Source: Phoronis australis
Lineage: Eukaryota > Phoronida > Phoronidae
Assembly: GCA_002633005.1 (NCBI GenBank)
Contig: NMRA01001072.1
Coordinates: 4,875-27,344, forward strand
DNA length: 22,470 nt
Direction of reading: 5' to 3'
Positions 10,530-20,985 of the stretch are shown here, piece after piece. The position numbers and the translations under genes were made by a program. The notes under the pieces are model-generated. The model saw nothing but the letters and a program-made list of their open reading frames with translations. It made no database searches and was not told the DNA's origin. Every line of letters begins with the position of its first letter. The stretch's first letter is position 1.

Positions 10530-10720
10530 GACAACGGCGCTTATTTAGGGGTGGCCAAGGGGCTATTGCCCCCCTAAATTTCTCCCAGATTCCAGTATGG
10601 ACCCCTAAAATTCTCCCAGATTCCAGATGGCAGTTTTGGGATACGAATTTCTGATGGGTAAAACCCTGGCAAATACCCCCTCCCCCAACACAAAATCCTG
10701 AATCCGCTTCTGGAACAGCC
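10530..10720 (-). repeat. Fragment of a dispersed G/C-tract repeat, class unknown
   Basis: On the minus strand it begins with an AGAAGCGGATTCAGGATTTT-like string followed by G-rich tracts. It then reads a CTGGAATCTGGGAGAA-type module and a run of G. An AAGCGGATCCAGGATTTT start followed by G runs is common in dispersed repeats of marine invertebrates (general recollection). Within it a 25-bp module is duplicated (10571-10595 and 10602-10626) with one mismatch. A long minus-strand open frame spans the area, but its content is low-complexity Gly/Pro translation of the repeat. I do not consider it a gene. Boundaries are approximate. Confidence 0.4.
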
Positions 10721-10769
10721 CCACTGATGGAGCCTTCAAGAGTTGAGTAGCCGTGAAGCAACGGGGAGA

Positions 10770-13660
10770 GTAAGATGTACCCGAGGACCAGTAAACTGAC
10801 TGGTAGCGCTTAGCTGCCTCAATTAGCTATAGCCGAGCTCTAACAGTGTGAAAATACAAAATTCCCGATAAACTAAAGCTAGTTGCTGGTCAGCTCAGCT
10901 GTGATTCACTTGGGACAGGCAGCTCTTATCGGCCGTCTGCGCTCGCTTTACGGTCAAGATTCGTTTTATCGTGATCCAGTTTCAGGAAAACTTCATTTCC
11001 TCATGGTCATTGTTTCAGGAGTTTTTTGAAAAGGTGAGGCCCCGAAGTCCTTGGTATAGTGGTCTCCTTGGGGCTGTTTCAAAATCTATCGTTAAAACAC
11101 GACCGGTAGTCCATTTTCTGGTGATTGGGGAAAATGATAGTTTGTCTCAGAAATAGACACACTTCTTGAACGCCTGGAGTTCAAATTCAGTTCTCTTGGA
11201 TCATTGAGACTCTGCGCTAGCCTACTGCAGGTTTACATCTTATTTTTAACGTGGGTACGCGAGACATAGCGTGCACGCGAATCAGGACAAGCAATCAATT
11301 CAGTTTTGAACAGCTATTCATTGTTCAATACTACTGGAAGCTAAGAACACCGATTAAGTGCAAAGACAACCTATCCAAGCAATCAGTTTAATTTTATTTA
11401 TTTAGGGATTCCTAAAATGTTTTTTCTTCCTAGGGTTTGTGAGTCCGAATTTCAGCAATGTCTTTGAGAGTTATTTTAGATATTCAAATATCGTCTATAA
11501 ATGTACATTAGTATTTGGGGATCTTGTGATAGAGTTTTCCAACTTCAAGCTGCAATTAAATTCAATGAAACACCATCAATTCTTACAAGATTAGCGTCTA
11601 ATTGGCAAAAACCACCTATGAATCTATCGATTTCTGTACTACATGAAGAGATAAACCAGAAATCAACGAATCTGTGTATCAAAACTAAATGTTATAGGCG
11701 ATTTCCGCAAGCATGCTTGCAGACATTCATGTATGAAGGGTAACTGGGGAATACATGTATGGGAGACGTGGCATTCGTATTAAAGTGTATTATTGCTTCA
11801 TTTCTGAGGTACCTACAACTGTCCACGAGGTAACCTCGATCTCTATTGACAAAAAAGAAACGCTGAAATCTTTTTATGATTGCGAGGGTTCTTTGAGTAC
11901 ACCTTTTGACATGTACACAGTCTTCAGAAATAGTAGCTTCGACAGCAGTGTTTTCCACATGTTGGAATTCCTTACAAAGAACTCATAGTAACCATCTTAA
12001 AAAGAGATACTATTCTTGTGATTCTACGTTAAACAGTCACACTATTTTTAATTAACCATCTGAAAAAGTCATTTGGTGTAATTCAAAAATAGTGGTCTTC
12101 ACCTTCCTCAAAATACCCTTTCGATGGTGGCAATCCTACTGTATTTTTTCACACTTTTGGTTGTTCGGCTCGAATGGCTGTGCTGTGCCCAATTTTTTGT
12201 GTTTTTTGGTGAATTTGGAATCTCCAATTCGATCGCGCATACATGGCAATGTCGGATTTAAATGTATAGAGAGACATAGAACATTCCAAGGGACTGCTCC
12301 ACCGAGAGAGGGTACTGTCTGAAATTGGAAACCTCTTAAAAGATGAAAGGCTATACATCAGTAAGTTTAGGAAAAAGAGTGACAGTGCGTTCCCCCGTTG
12401 TGTGGTCTCAAAACGATGCAGGGAGTGACCTTCTTCAACATGAAAGCCGGTTGCAGGATTTCACAAATAACAGGAAAATCGATTCCAATATTGAGCCCTC
12501 TTTCCATGAGCGGCCCCTTAAGAATTTGTCAATAAAAACACAAAAAGGGTGGTCACTTGAATGTCTTCAATAGCCTCCTTCAAGGGCGGGGTCCCTAAAT
12601 ATGAAAACATCTATATTTTCAAATATCAGGAAATGGGCAGCAACTGATGTTATCACTCAAGTCATCAATTTTTCTCAAATAATATATAGTTTCGAGAAAG
12701 TTGTCTTTGTTATCCCCAGGTTTTCCAGAGAGAGGCATCTGGAAAAATATAGTTTTGCATTCGCAAAATTGACTGATTGAATTTTAGAATCCAGTAAGTT
12801 AGTACACTCCGTAAAAGCTTAACTTAACAATGTTTCTCGATTTTTGAAATATACAGTACGTACAGTATGTCGTTGATTTCGTAAACGTTTTCAAGTGCGT
12901 ATAGACGACCTGTGATGCAAAAGTGGAAACCCTAAAAACAATGTCCTGGCCATTTTTCTCAAAAGGTAAACCATAAAAGTTCTCCTGAATTTTGTCTGTT
13001 ATCCGTATTTCGCAGTCTTTCTTTTCTCGACTCTCCCCGACCCCACGCCTATGTCGGTTGCCACGGTTTAACCCTTACGCCTGAAATTTTTTGGGGGCTC
13101 GTGGTTCCTACGGCGCTGGTATATACAGAGGAATGCTTAATTATATTTACAAATTGAAGCCAACTTTTGGGAGTACCAATAAGGGATTTCGTCAGGCTTT
13201 GTGCTTTTAAGCAACATGTGATTGCGTTACAAAACTGGAATTTAGCCTCTATTGAATAAAGCGACAATGTTAGTGGAATCAAGTTTTCTGTACCTGTTAA
13301 GCAAAAACTTCAGATTATCAAACATTTCAGGAAATTCGGATGTACTTGGCGTGATGAAAATCGCTGTATTGTTCGAGCGTCTGGAATATCCCAGTACTCT
13401 TCGTTTCCTGTGCAGTTAAATAAGGTTTGGGGAAAATGAATGGAAGTTTCTAAATAGGCAAAATGGCTCAATGTACCTAAAATTGTGTCTACGTTTGTCA
13501 CTGTTAAGGAACAGTCCATATATCAACTGTATGAGCTAATAACACGAATGCCGGGAAGTTCAAATAATTTGCAAGTCACAGGCAAATCTGAAACTGCTAG
13601 GACTACACAATTATTTTACATATACACTGTGTGTGATGTGCAATCCATACTTAACTGACA
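10770..13660. other. Non-coding stretch within intron 1, nothing recognised
   Basis: Several 60-90 codon frames occur here on both strands, often overlapping one another (for example around 11500-12000 and 12090-12570). None shows a recognisable domain, a consistent splice-site pair or continuation of the ankyrin-like reading. The phrase TAACCATCT.AAAAAG is repeated at 11989 and 12053. Confidence 0.5.
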
Positions 13661-13670
13661 TTCTTTTCAG

Positions 13671-13766
13671 ATTGAAAGAGCCATCGAACATGACGACTGT
13701 CCTCAGGCTACTGTAATGAACTTTATACAACGTGGTTGGGACGTCGACCAGCCACTGGACGGGTTC
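13671..13766 (+). CDS. Exon 2 of the probable ankyrin-repeat-type protein gene
   Basis: The exon is bounded by acceptor TTCTTTTCAG (ending 13670) and donor GTAAGT (13767). It is 96 bp, exactly 32 codons, open only in the phase-0 frame. The other two frames contain stops. Phase 0 matches the end of exon 1. The peptide begins IERAIEHDD and ends NFIQRGWDVDQPLDGF. The pattern of a helix with AIE.DD, then a second helix, then RGWDVDQPLDG, resembles the outer helix and beta-hairpin start of an ankyrin repeat (LL..GADVN..D..G.TPLH). A following exon should begin near G.T.LH, but I could not find one in the remaining sequence. Function is unknown. Confidence that this is a real exon is fairly good because both splice sites, the frame and the fold-like pattern agree. 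Confidence 0.68.
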
Positions 13767-14400
13767 GTAAGTACATAACCAAGCTGCTGATCTCAAGCTA
13801 ACCGTGAAAACATCGTTTTTATGCAGTTGTTGCGTTATATGTTGAAAGCCACTATGTTGAATATTGTATTTGTTGTATATGTCATCAATCTAAAGTGTTA
13901 AACATTTACGCACGTAATAAGGCTCGATTACCTCATTTCTTGGTCTATTGGCTGCAGTCAAAGTTTCAGATTCCAACACAATTGTTTGTTATTGGCTTCC
14001 ACGTGCATGCAATGGACTTCATACCTGTATCTTGAGGTGCGGCGGCACTAACCTAAAGATGGTTTTTCATTCAAAAAATGCTTTACGTTACAGTATTTTA
14101 TTATCGTTTTATTGATCGATGCTATTACTGATTATTTCTCGTGGTGTTTTTTCATTAAATAAGACATTTCCTATTTTTATTAGCGACGGGTCCAAGTGGC
14201 AGTGGCCTACCCCTGAATTGTAATACTGACACAGTTGCGTTGTGAGGCTAGTGTTTAAGATGTTTATTTTTGCTTTGTTTGGTCGTACATTTACTGTATT
14301 TAGTAAAACTGATCCTACCGTTAAATAGGACATCCTTTGCTACCAAAGATTATTGTCATACCTCCACACTGTTAAGCACCATCAAAAATATTATATTGAG
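13767..14400 (+). other. Start of putative intron 2, nothing recognised
   Basis: The donor GTAAGT at 13767 opens a non-coding stretch leading to the LINE. No exon-like segment with acceptor and donor was found. The exact 5' boundary of the LINE lies somewhere between here and 14630. Confidence 0.45.
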
Positions 14401-14408
14401 AACATGGA

Positions 14409-14430
14409 CACGTGACCCTCATGGCGGGAA
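14409..14430 (+). promoter_or_regulatory. E-box plus YY1/E2F-like motifs, candidate LINE internal promoter
   Basis: CACGTGAC (14409-14416) is a USF/Myc-type E-box. ATGGCGGGAA (14421-14430) combines a YY1-like core with an E2F-like half. L1 5'UTRs of mammals carry a YY1 site near their start. By analogy this may mark the 5' end of the LINE here, about 200 bp before ORF1. It may equally be host intron sequence. Confidence 0.25.
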
Positions 14431-14630
14431 GGTTGTTTTTCTGAATTGTGCGGACTCTCCCATCTAACAATAACGAAATTGATATAGTTTGAAGACAGAA
14501 CCGACAGTAATTCATCTCACATGATTAGGAATAACTACCAGACCCCGACAAGTGGCAGAAAAAGAACACCATGCCGAAACTCTAGTGAACTCCGAGCTTC
14601 GACGTCAAAAAACCTCTGAAGCAACCGACA

Positions 14631-15356
14631 ATGGACGCCATATTGACAGGAAAGGGACAAAATGTCACCAAGAAGACTCGGTCATTGAAAGATGAACTAA
14701 ACGAGGCACTCATGGACTCAGATATCCAGTCACTGTTTACAAACATGATAAAGCCCTTAATTGACGCTGGTTGGTCTGAAATGTATAAAGCACTAGAGCT
14801 TCAATACGATCAAAAAATGGCTGAAAAGGATTAAAAAATAACAACACTTGAAAATCAACTCGACAAGCTGAAGCAAGAAAGTGGCTCTCAGATACACAGG
14901 TTGGAATCTGATTTGGATGAGCTTGAACAGTATAGCCGCCGAAACTGCGTTGTAATCAGCGGAATAAAAGAAACTGACAAGGAGTGCACAGACGACATTG
15001 TTATTGGTCTAGCTAAAAGAATTGGTGCTACCGTTGAGAAGTCTGACATATGTCGCAGTCACCGCCTAGGTAAAAAAATCCAAGGTAATGCCAAGACGAG
15101 GTCAATTATAGTGAAATTTACGAATTACAATGCAAGAGCCGAATTCATGAGAAATAAAAAGAAATTGAAAACTGAAGCTGGCAAGATCTACGTTAACGAG
15201 AATCTGACCAAAAAACGAGCACAGTTGTACAAGGCTTGTAGAGACCTGGGCGCCCGGATTCAGAGTTGCTGGACATATGATGGAAGAATTTATTACAAGA
15301 ACTGGGCCAATGAAATTAAACCGGTGAGCAGCATGGAAGATTTACAGGGCATCTAA
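14631..15356 (+). pseudogene. LINE ORF1 protein (coiled coil + RRM + CTD), one in-frame stop
   Basis: L1-type ORF1 proteins are trimeric RNA-binding chaperones that coat the element's own RNA. The frame starts at the first ATG after an in-frame TGA (14586) and runs 241 codons. It is interrupted by a single TAA at 14832-14834 (codon 68); the frame resumes unchanged. Residues about 45-100 form a charged, heptad-like coiled coil. At 100-111 is QYSRRNCVVISG, the hallmark entry into the RRM of this family, with a later RNP1-like strand RSIIVKF (about 157-163). The C-terminal domain carries IYVNENLTKKR (about 186-196) and WTYDGRIYYK (about 214-223). No CCHC knuckle is visible. The stop falls in the coiled-coil region, upstream of both RNA-binding domains, so translation would give only a 67-residue fragment. 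One substitution could explain it. Confidence 0.88.
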
Positions 15357-16316
15357 TTCTCAGATCAACATTATACACGCAAGCCAGATTATAATACAGT
15401 AGTGCAATAGTTTCCAACGTCTTGTATTCAGCTTTTGGTAAGATTACTCACTTTTGTACTATAGTCTGCATGAAAGATGGCTTAATTTTCCTTTTTCCGT
15501 AAAGTTGATTGAGTTATACGGTAATTCCAATGCTTCGCATTATCCATTTAACCTTTAACTGCTTCTGTACTCCATGTGCAATTGCCAAACTACAAGTGTA
15601 GCCTACCATAATTGTCAGGTACTTGGGACCCTGTTGAGAGACCTCAGTACAAACGTACTTCTCATACTTCCGGTAGCCATTACTGTGTATATGATTAGCC
15701 TATTTTTTTTTTTCACGTTAGCCGTTGTGCCCAACGTATCGTTTTCACAGCTAACATATACCTGCTACTCAGGCTATGTTCGTGACAACCGTGTCGCGTA
15801 GTCTTATTGTTGTAGCTGTGTCCTATTTTGTTCTGTTTTGGTCTAAGCGTCATATAGCTTCATGCTGGGCAATCTATCTGGGAGGCTATTTATGAGAGGG
15901 CTTTGTATTGCGTCTAGCCACAGAGTGCGGGCAACCTTATTATTTTATGTGTGTGATCTGTTTGCTCTGTGCGGGCGTCCCGACAAGTCTCAAACCCATA
16001 CTATAGAGCCAAATCACTTTACTGAAATGTAGTTATCCTTAAATTTCGTTCTACTTGTTTTTTGTATGAGACCGTGTGGGCAATGCTTCTAAATGTTTTT
16101 ATTATAGTCTCATTATGAAAAATACTGGGAGAATAAGCCTTACGATGAGGATCAGTTTTTCTATCCTATGTTACATCATATTTCACATCGATGTTGCACT
16201 CTGTGAAATCTATGATGTGCTCGTGGATGTGTTTGTATTGTTTTTGTTTTGTTTTGTGTGTATGTGGTGTGAATGGGTCAGGATTGTACCATTATTATTT
16301 GATTGTCATTTGATAT
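15357..16316 (+). other. 960-bp spacer between LINE ORF1 and ORF2
   Basis: No open frame with family similarity lies here. The two longest plus-strand frames (75 and 90 codons) are hydrophobic T-rich translations without recognisable content. A run of T lies near 15703-15713. The plus strand is T- and G-rich, unlike the A-rich ORFs. An in-frame TGA six bases before the ORF2 ATG shows the endonuclease frame does not extend upstream. Confidence 0.7.
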
Positions 16317-19300
16317 ATGTGCATAACCGTTGTAATGATGACAGGTGAACTTAAAGTAACGTCATTGAACTGCAGAGGGCTGGGTCTCCATGAAAAACGA
16401 AAAGATGTACTCAATTATTTAAGAGAAAAACAATACTCCATCTATTGCCTACAGGACACACACTTTACTAAGAGAGAAGAAAACAATATTAGATCAATGT
16501 GGGGATATGAATGTTTTTTCAATTCAAATTCCTCAAACTCCCGTGGAGTGGCGATCCTCTTTAAGAACACTTTTGAGTATAAATTACATAACATTAGGCA
16601 AGACTACAATGGTAATAAATTAATTTTGGATATTACTATTAATGAGACAAGAATTACGTTAATTAATACGTATTGTCCGAATAGGGACTCGCCGTCTTTT
16701 TTTGAAAGAATAAAACAAGATATTCAAGATATAGGAAATTACTCTGTTATTTGGGCAGGCGATTTTAATCTTGCTCTCGATCAGTCTAAGGACACGATTA
16801 ATTATCGACAGGTTAATAACCCAAAGTCACGGATTAAGTTGATGGAGATTTGTACAGAATTGTCTATTGTTGATGTGTGGCGGGAACTAAACCCCAGTAG
16901 TAAAGAATATACTTGGAGAGCTGGAAGTAAACGATCCAGACTAGATTTTTTTCTAATTTCTGAAAACCTTTTAGCTGATATTGACGACTCCATAATAGAA
17001 TTCGGTTACCGTTCCGATCATTCAATGGTAACGGTTTTTTTTAAAAGTGATGTTTCCAGGAGGAGAAAATCATTTTGGAAGTTTAATAATTCTCTCCTAA
17101 AAAACTCTGAGTATATTGCTGCAGTCAAGAATACTATTAAATTAGTTAAACAACAATATATGACTGACGACATTCAGGCTGTTGATAGTACAAGTAATTC
17201 AGATTTACAATTGTCTATAAATGATCAACTTTTTCTTGAAACGTTGTTGATGGAGATTCGCGGCAAAACAATTTCCTTTGCCACTTACTTAAAAAGAAAA
17301 TGTGACAGAGTTGAACAGCAACTTATCAAAGAAATAAGCTTGTTGGAAAAAAGTCTAAGCCTTGACAGGGAACTACTGGAACAAAAAAATAATTTACTTG
17401 CTGAGCTAAGGCAAAATAAGTTAAGAGGTCTTATGACTAGGTCGAGAGCAAGATGGATTGAAGAAGGTGAAAAGCCTTCCAAATATTTTCTTCACTTGGA
17501 AAATAGGCATTACACAAGTAAGTTTATGCCTTTTTTGTGGAAATCTGACAATACTAAAACCAATAGTGAAGAAGAGGTTATTCAGGAAACCAAAACTTTT
17601 TATGAAAATCTATACAAATATAGACATACTAACAATACTTCTTTAAAAACTCTTCTTGATAATGTTTGTGTCTCCAAGCTGAATGAGACAGAAAAAGAAA
17701 AATTAGAAGGTCTTCTTACATATGAAGAAGTCACACAATGCTTGAAAAAAATGAAAAACAACAAAAGCCCAGGCTCTGATGGTTTTTCAGTGGAATTTTT
17801 GAAATTTTTTTGGGCTGACATTGGACATTTCGTTGTTCGCTCACTTAATACAGGTTTTGCTGTTGGCCAGTTATCCTCAACACAGAAAGAGGGAGTGATC
17901 ACCTGCATCCCTAAGGGAGCAGATAAAAGTAAACATTATTTGAAAAACTGGAGACCCATATCCTTGCTCAATGTGACATATAAATTGGCTTCTTCGGCAG
18001 TAGCTGAACGGTTAAAATCCGTTTTGGGAAAAGTAATCAGTAGGGATCAGACAGGTTTCGTTTCTGGAAGAAATATGAACGAAAATATCCGAGTGCTATA
18101 TGATTTAATGTTTTATGCCCAGGCAGCTAACAAACCTGGATTGCTTTTGCTGATTGATTTTGAGAAAGCATTTGATTCATTGTCGTGGAATTTTATTCAA
18201 AAAACTTTATCTTTCCTTAATTTTGGTTGGTCGATCAGAAGGTGGGTGAAAGTCTTTTACAGTAATATTAAGTCCTGTGTTGTCGTAAATGGTCACCCAT
18301 CTTCTTGGTTCAATATTTCACGTGGCTGCAGACAAGGTGACCCATTGTCTCCCTACATTTTTATATTGTGCGCGGAGATTTTGGCGTACTTAATCAAGAA
18401 TAATAAAAATATTGCTGGTGTAGTTGCTGGGAATAAGGAATATTTGATTTCGCAATATGCGGACGACACATCAATTACGTTGGATGGGTCGAATTTGTCA
18501 TTGACTACCACACTGAATGTACTACATTTGTTTGCTAGTGTCTCCGGTCTCCAAGTGAATGTGGATAAAACAAAAGCCATATGGTTTGGAAGTAAAACTG
18601 GTAGTGATGACGTGATTCCTACAAAAGAAAGTCTGTCTTGGACAAAAAAATCATTTAAATTTTTGGGGGTGGATTTTGACACTCAATTGGATAGTATGAC
18701 GCATAAGAACTTCACTGCAAGAATAACTGAGATCAAGTCTTTACTAAAAAGTTGGAGTCGACGAAATTTAACGCCGTTTGGTAGAGTAACGGTAATTAAA
18801 ACATTAGCTATTTCTAAACTTAATTTTTTGTTGTCAAGTTTACCAAATCCACCAGTAAAAGTCTTGGGTGAATTGAATACTACTTTTTTTAGATTTGTAT
18901 GGCAGGCCCGTAATGATAAAATTAAACGAACTACGGCCTGTTTAGGACTTGATCAAGGGGGAATTCAAATGGTTAATATGCATACTTTCAGCAAAGCTTT
19001 AAAACTCGCTATGGCCCGAAGATATCTTGAAAGCCCTGCGTCTAAAAGTGGTGAATTACTGTACTCACTCTACCCGTTCTTAAAGAATTTTGCTTCATTT
19101 GGAGATGACTTTATTAAGTCGAAGTTAACTCTAATTGGTAATTCCTACTGGCGCGACGTATTTGAAAGTATGTTATCTTTCTACAAGAAAATAATTGTTG
19201 CAAGTAAAGAGGACTTTTTGAACCAACCTTTGTGGTTTAATAGTAACTTGGCGATCGGAGGCACAGGTGTTTTTTATAAGCCTTGGTTTGTAAAAGGCTT

Positions 19301-20119
19301 AAGATTTATTAGAGATATGTATACCTCTGATGGTGATTTTGTTAGTCTGAACAATATGAAAAATAGGTTCGACGTGAAAACCAACTTTGTAGAATATAAT
19401 GGTGTTGTTTCTGTTCTAAGAAGGTTTCAAAAAAGTCTATTTCAAAGTAAATTTAAAAGTGTCAATGTCTACTGTCCTTGTATGCCTTTAGCAATTACTC
19501 ACTTACGGAAAGATTTGAAAGGTTGTAGACATATTTGTTCAGTCTTTAATAATGTTAAGAAACCTAAGTCAGAGTGTAAATGGGAAATAGAGCTAGGAGA
19601 TAGTTTAGATTGGAAGAAAATATATGCTTTACCTTACAAAATTACAAAGGATTCCCATATTAGATGGTTCCAATTTAGAATACTACATAGAATTATTGCA
19701 ACAAATACCTTTTTAGTCAAAATATGTGTTAGGGATTCTGATCTATGTTCCTTTTGTAATAAAGCTCCAGAGACGCTGTCACACCTTTTTTGGAATGTAG
19801 CTTTGTACAAGATTTCTGGAAGGAATTCGGAAAGCTACTTCAAAAGTGTGGCATTCAGCTTCCCAACTGTCTGTCTTACGATAGTGTTATTCTTGGACTT
19901 TACAAGACGCATGATTTTCTGTTTAACATTTTGCTTCTACTAGCTAAACAGTACATTTACAAGGAGAGATGTCACAAAAATATACCAAATTTTCTCAAGT
20001 TCGTTACAAAAACTTATGAATACTATAATGCTGAAAAATTTAATGCACAAAAAAACTTTGTATATGACAGCTTCTCTGCGAAATGGGAAAATTTTATTGT
20101 TCATGTTAACTTCATGTAG
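16317..20119 (+). pseudogene. LINE ORF2 polyprotein: APE endonuclease, reverse transcriptase, zinc knuckle; 1-bp frameshift
   Basis: This is the enzyme for target-primed reverse transcription: it nicks DNA and copies the LINE RNA at the nick. Residues about 12-240 are an APE-like endonuclease with N18 (LNCRG), D47 in LQDTH where the metal ligand is usually Glu, NTYCPN (117-122), GDFN (148-151), LDFFLIS (D210) and SDH (233-235). The reverse transcriptase follows, with KSPGSDG, NWRPISL (544-550), the catalytic Asp in IDFEKAFD (D614), GCRQGDPLSP (670-679) and YADD (714-717). The C-terminus carries HIRWFQFRILH and a CCHC knuckle starting CSFC (1144-1147) with H1156. At 19791-19793 the frame loses one base, and the family-like sequence continues in another frame (from 19790) to a stop at 20117-20119. 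The unshifted frame ends at 19943 with unrelated residues. The break removes the last knuckle Cys. The start may be the later ATG at 16335 or 16338, nearer the conserved domain. Confidence 0.93.
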
Positions 20120-20262
20120 AAGATGTTTACTTTAAACGATATATGAGAATGGTCTTCCTGAGGTGTGCATGCGTGAATGAATGGTGTACTTATTTGTTTG
20201 TTTGTTTTTTGTAATTGTTTGTAAATGATAATAATAAATACAAAAAACTCAAAAAAAAAAAA
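20120..20262 (+). terminator. LINE 3'UTR, polyadenylation signal and A tail
   Basis: This is a short 3' region after the ORF2 stop. It contains a TTTG microsatellite-like stretch (about 20190-20220), AATAAA at 20233-20238 and an uninterrupted A12 tail at 20251-20262. The tail marks the 3' end of the insertion; the flank starts CTTTCTTCGAC. Confidence 0.85.
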
Positions 20263-20933
20263 CTTTCTTCGACTACGGATTGTGTGTATTGGTTAAAATC
20301 TGCGTAGTTCCTTACAGTGTGTTCTAACCATTTAATAAGAGTAATAAGGGGCTTCTATAAGTTAACAGCACTTTAGGCATTAATTATGCACGTTTTAAGC
20401 CCCAAAACTTTTTGATTAACAATCCAATGTCGATTGCTAAATGGATATGAAATGCAGCTTTAAATATACTTTGCTATTTATGAAGGGGAGATAACTTCGC
20501 AATCAGTGTGTGCTCGTGCACGGGGTCCGAATCTGAAACAGATTTCAGAAAATCACACTTCTTGCCTATAATCATTCCATAAGTTTTGTAGCATTACAAG
20601 GTGATTATACCCATTACGGCGACTAGTGCATGTTCATGTTTTCACATACATGTATACAATGGTGTGTTGAATACTCAGTTGACGTGCTTTTAAAATTCAT
20701 CTCATGAAGGAAAATACGTACGGGTCCTCGGTCAAATTTTGCTATGACTCTAGTAAAAGTTGATCATTGCGTCACATTTATTGTGGCAGACAGCAATTGT
20801 TTGACATGGATGACGCTACGGGTACGCAGATAACTACATGTCGTTGAATTGTTAGGCTGCTGGGGAATGCGCTATGCAATTTAATTTTAAAGTAGGCAGA
20901 ACGCGCCCGACTTTATGTTTATACCCGAGTTGC
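20263..20933. other. Non-coding flank between LINE and repeat copy B
   Basis: I see no exon, RNA gene or repeat here. No acceptor followed by an ankyrin-like continuation was found. Confidence 0.5.
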
Positions 20934-20985
20934 AGTGTGTTTCGTGTCAGTTTCAGGCGATAAAATATTTAACTGACATCAAAAC

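Larger units (their letters stand above)
2747..13670 (+). other. Putative intron 1 (GT...AG), about 10.9 kb
   Basis: The donor is GTAAGA at 2747 and the acceptor is TTCTTTTCAG ending at 13670. Between them I recognise no further coding exon. Occupants are small tandem repeats (4155-4225, 9108-9143, 9213-9267), repeat copy A (4904-5420), a hAT-like DNA transposon (6209-8410) and a dispersed-repeat fragment (about 10530-10720). The stretches 2750-4150, 8411-9100, 9270-10420 and 10770-13670 hold only short unrecognised open frames. Several of these open on both strands at once, as expected by chance. Confidence 0.5.
14401..20262 (+). mobile_element. Nearly full-length L1/Tx1-group LINE retrotransposon (inactive copy)
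   Basis: The order is a presumed 5'UTR, ORF1 (14631-15356), a long spacer, ORF2 with APE endonuclease plus reverse transcriptase plus zinc knuckle (16317-20119), a short 3'UTR, AATAAA (20233-20238) and a 12-base A tail (20251-20262). Two ORFs with an RRM-type ORF1 protein and an APE-type ORF2 place it in the L1 superfamily, probably the Tx1-like branch common in aquatic animals. There is only one in-frame stop in ORF1 and one 1-bp loss in ORF2, so insertion was recent relative to neighbouring repeats. The 5' boundary is uncertain because no convincing target site duplication was found. The start given is a guess based on promoter-like motifs; 14631 is the firm minimum. Confidence 0.9.

Noticed and set aside
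10306-10761. Minus-strand 151-codon frame
   Set aside because: It is a translation of G/C-tract repeat sequence with Gly/Pro-rich low complexity and no domain.
10986-11033. Possible 48-bp phase-0 exon (acceptor GTTTCAG, donor GTGAGG) between exons 1 and 2
   Set aside because: The acceptor tract is weak, the peptide is unrecognised, and it would split the continuous helix predicted across exons 1 and 2.
13049-13519. Two adjacent minus-strand frames upstream of exon 2
   Set aside because: Considered as a decayed retroelement fragment, but no reverse-transcriptase or endonuclease motif could be identified.
14594-14602. CTTCGAC before ORF1 matching CTTCGAC just after the LINE A tail (about 20267) as a target site duplication
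   Set aside because: Only 7 bp, not directly adjacent to the tail, and it would leave a 5'UTR of under 30 bp. A chance match is more likely.
16076-16348. 90-codon plus-strand frame just before LINE ORF2
   Set aside because: It is in a different frame from ORF2, hydrophobic and T-rich, with no similarity to LINE proteins.
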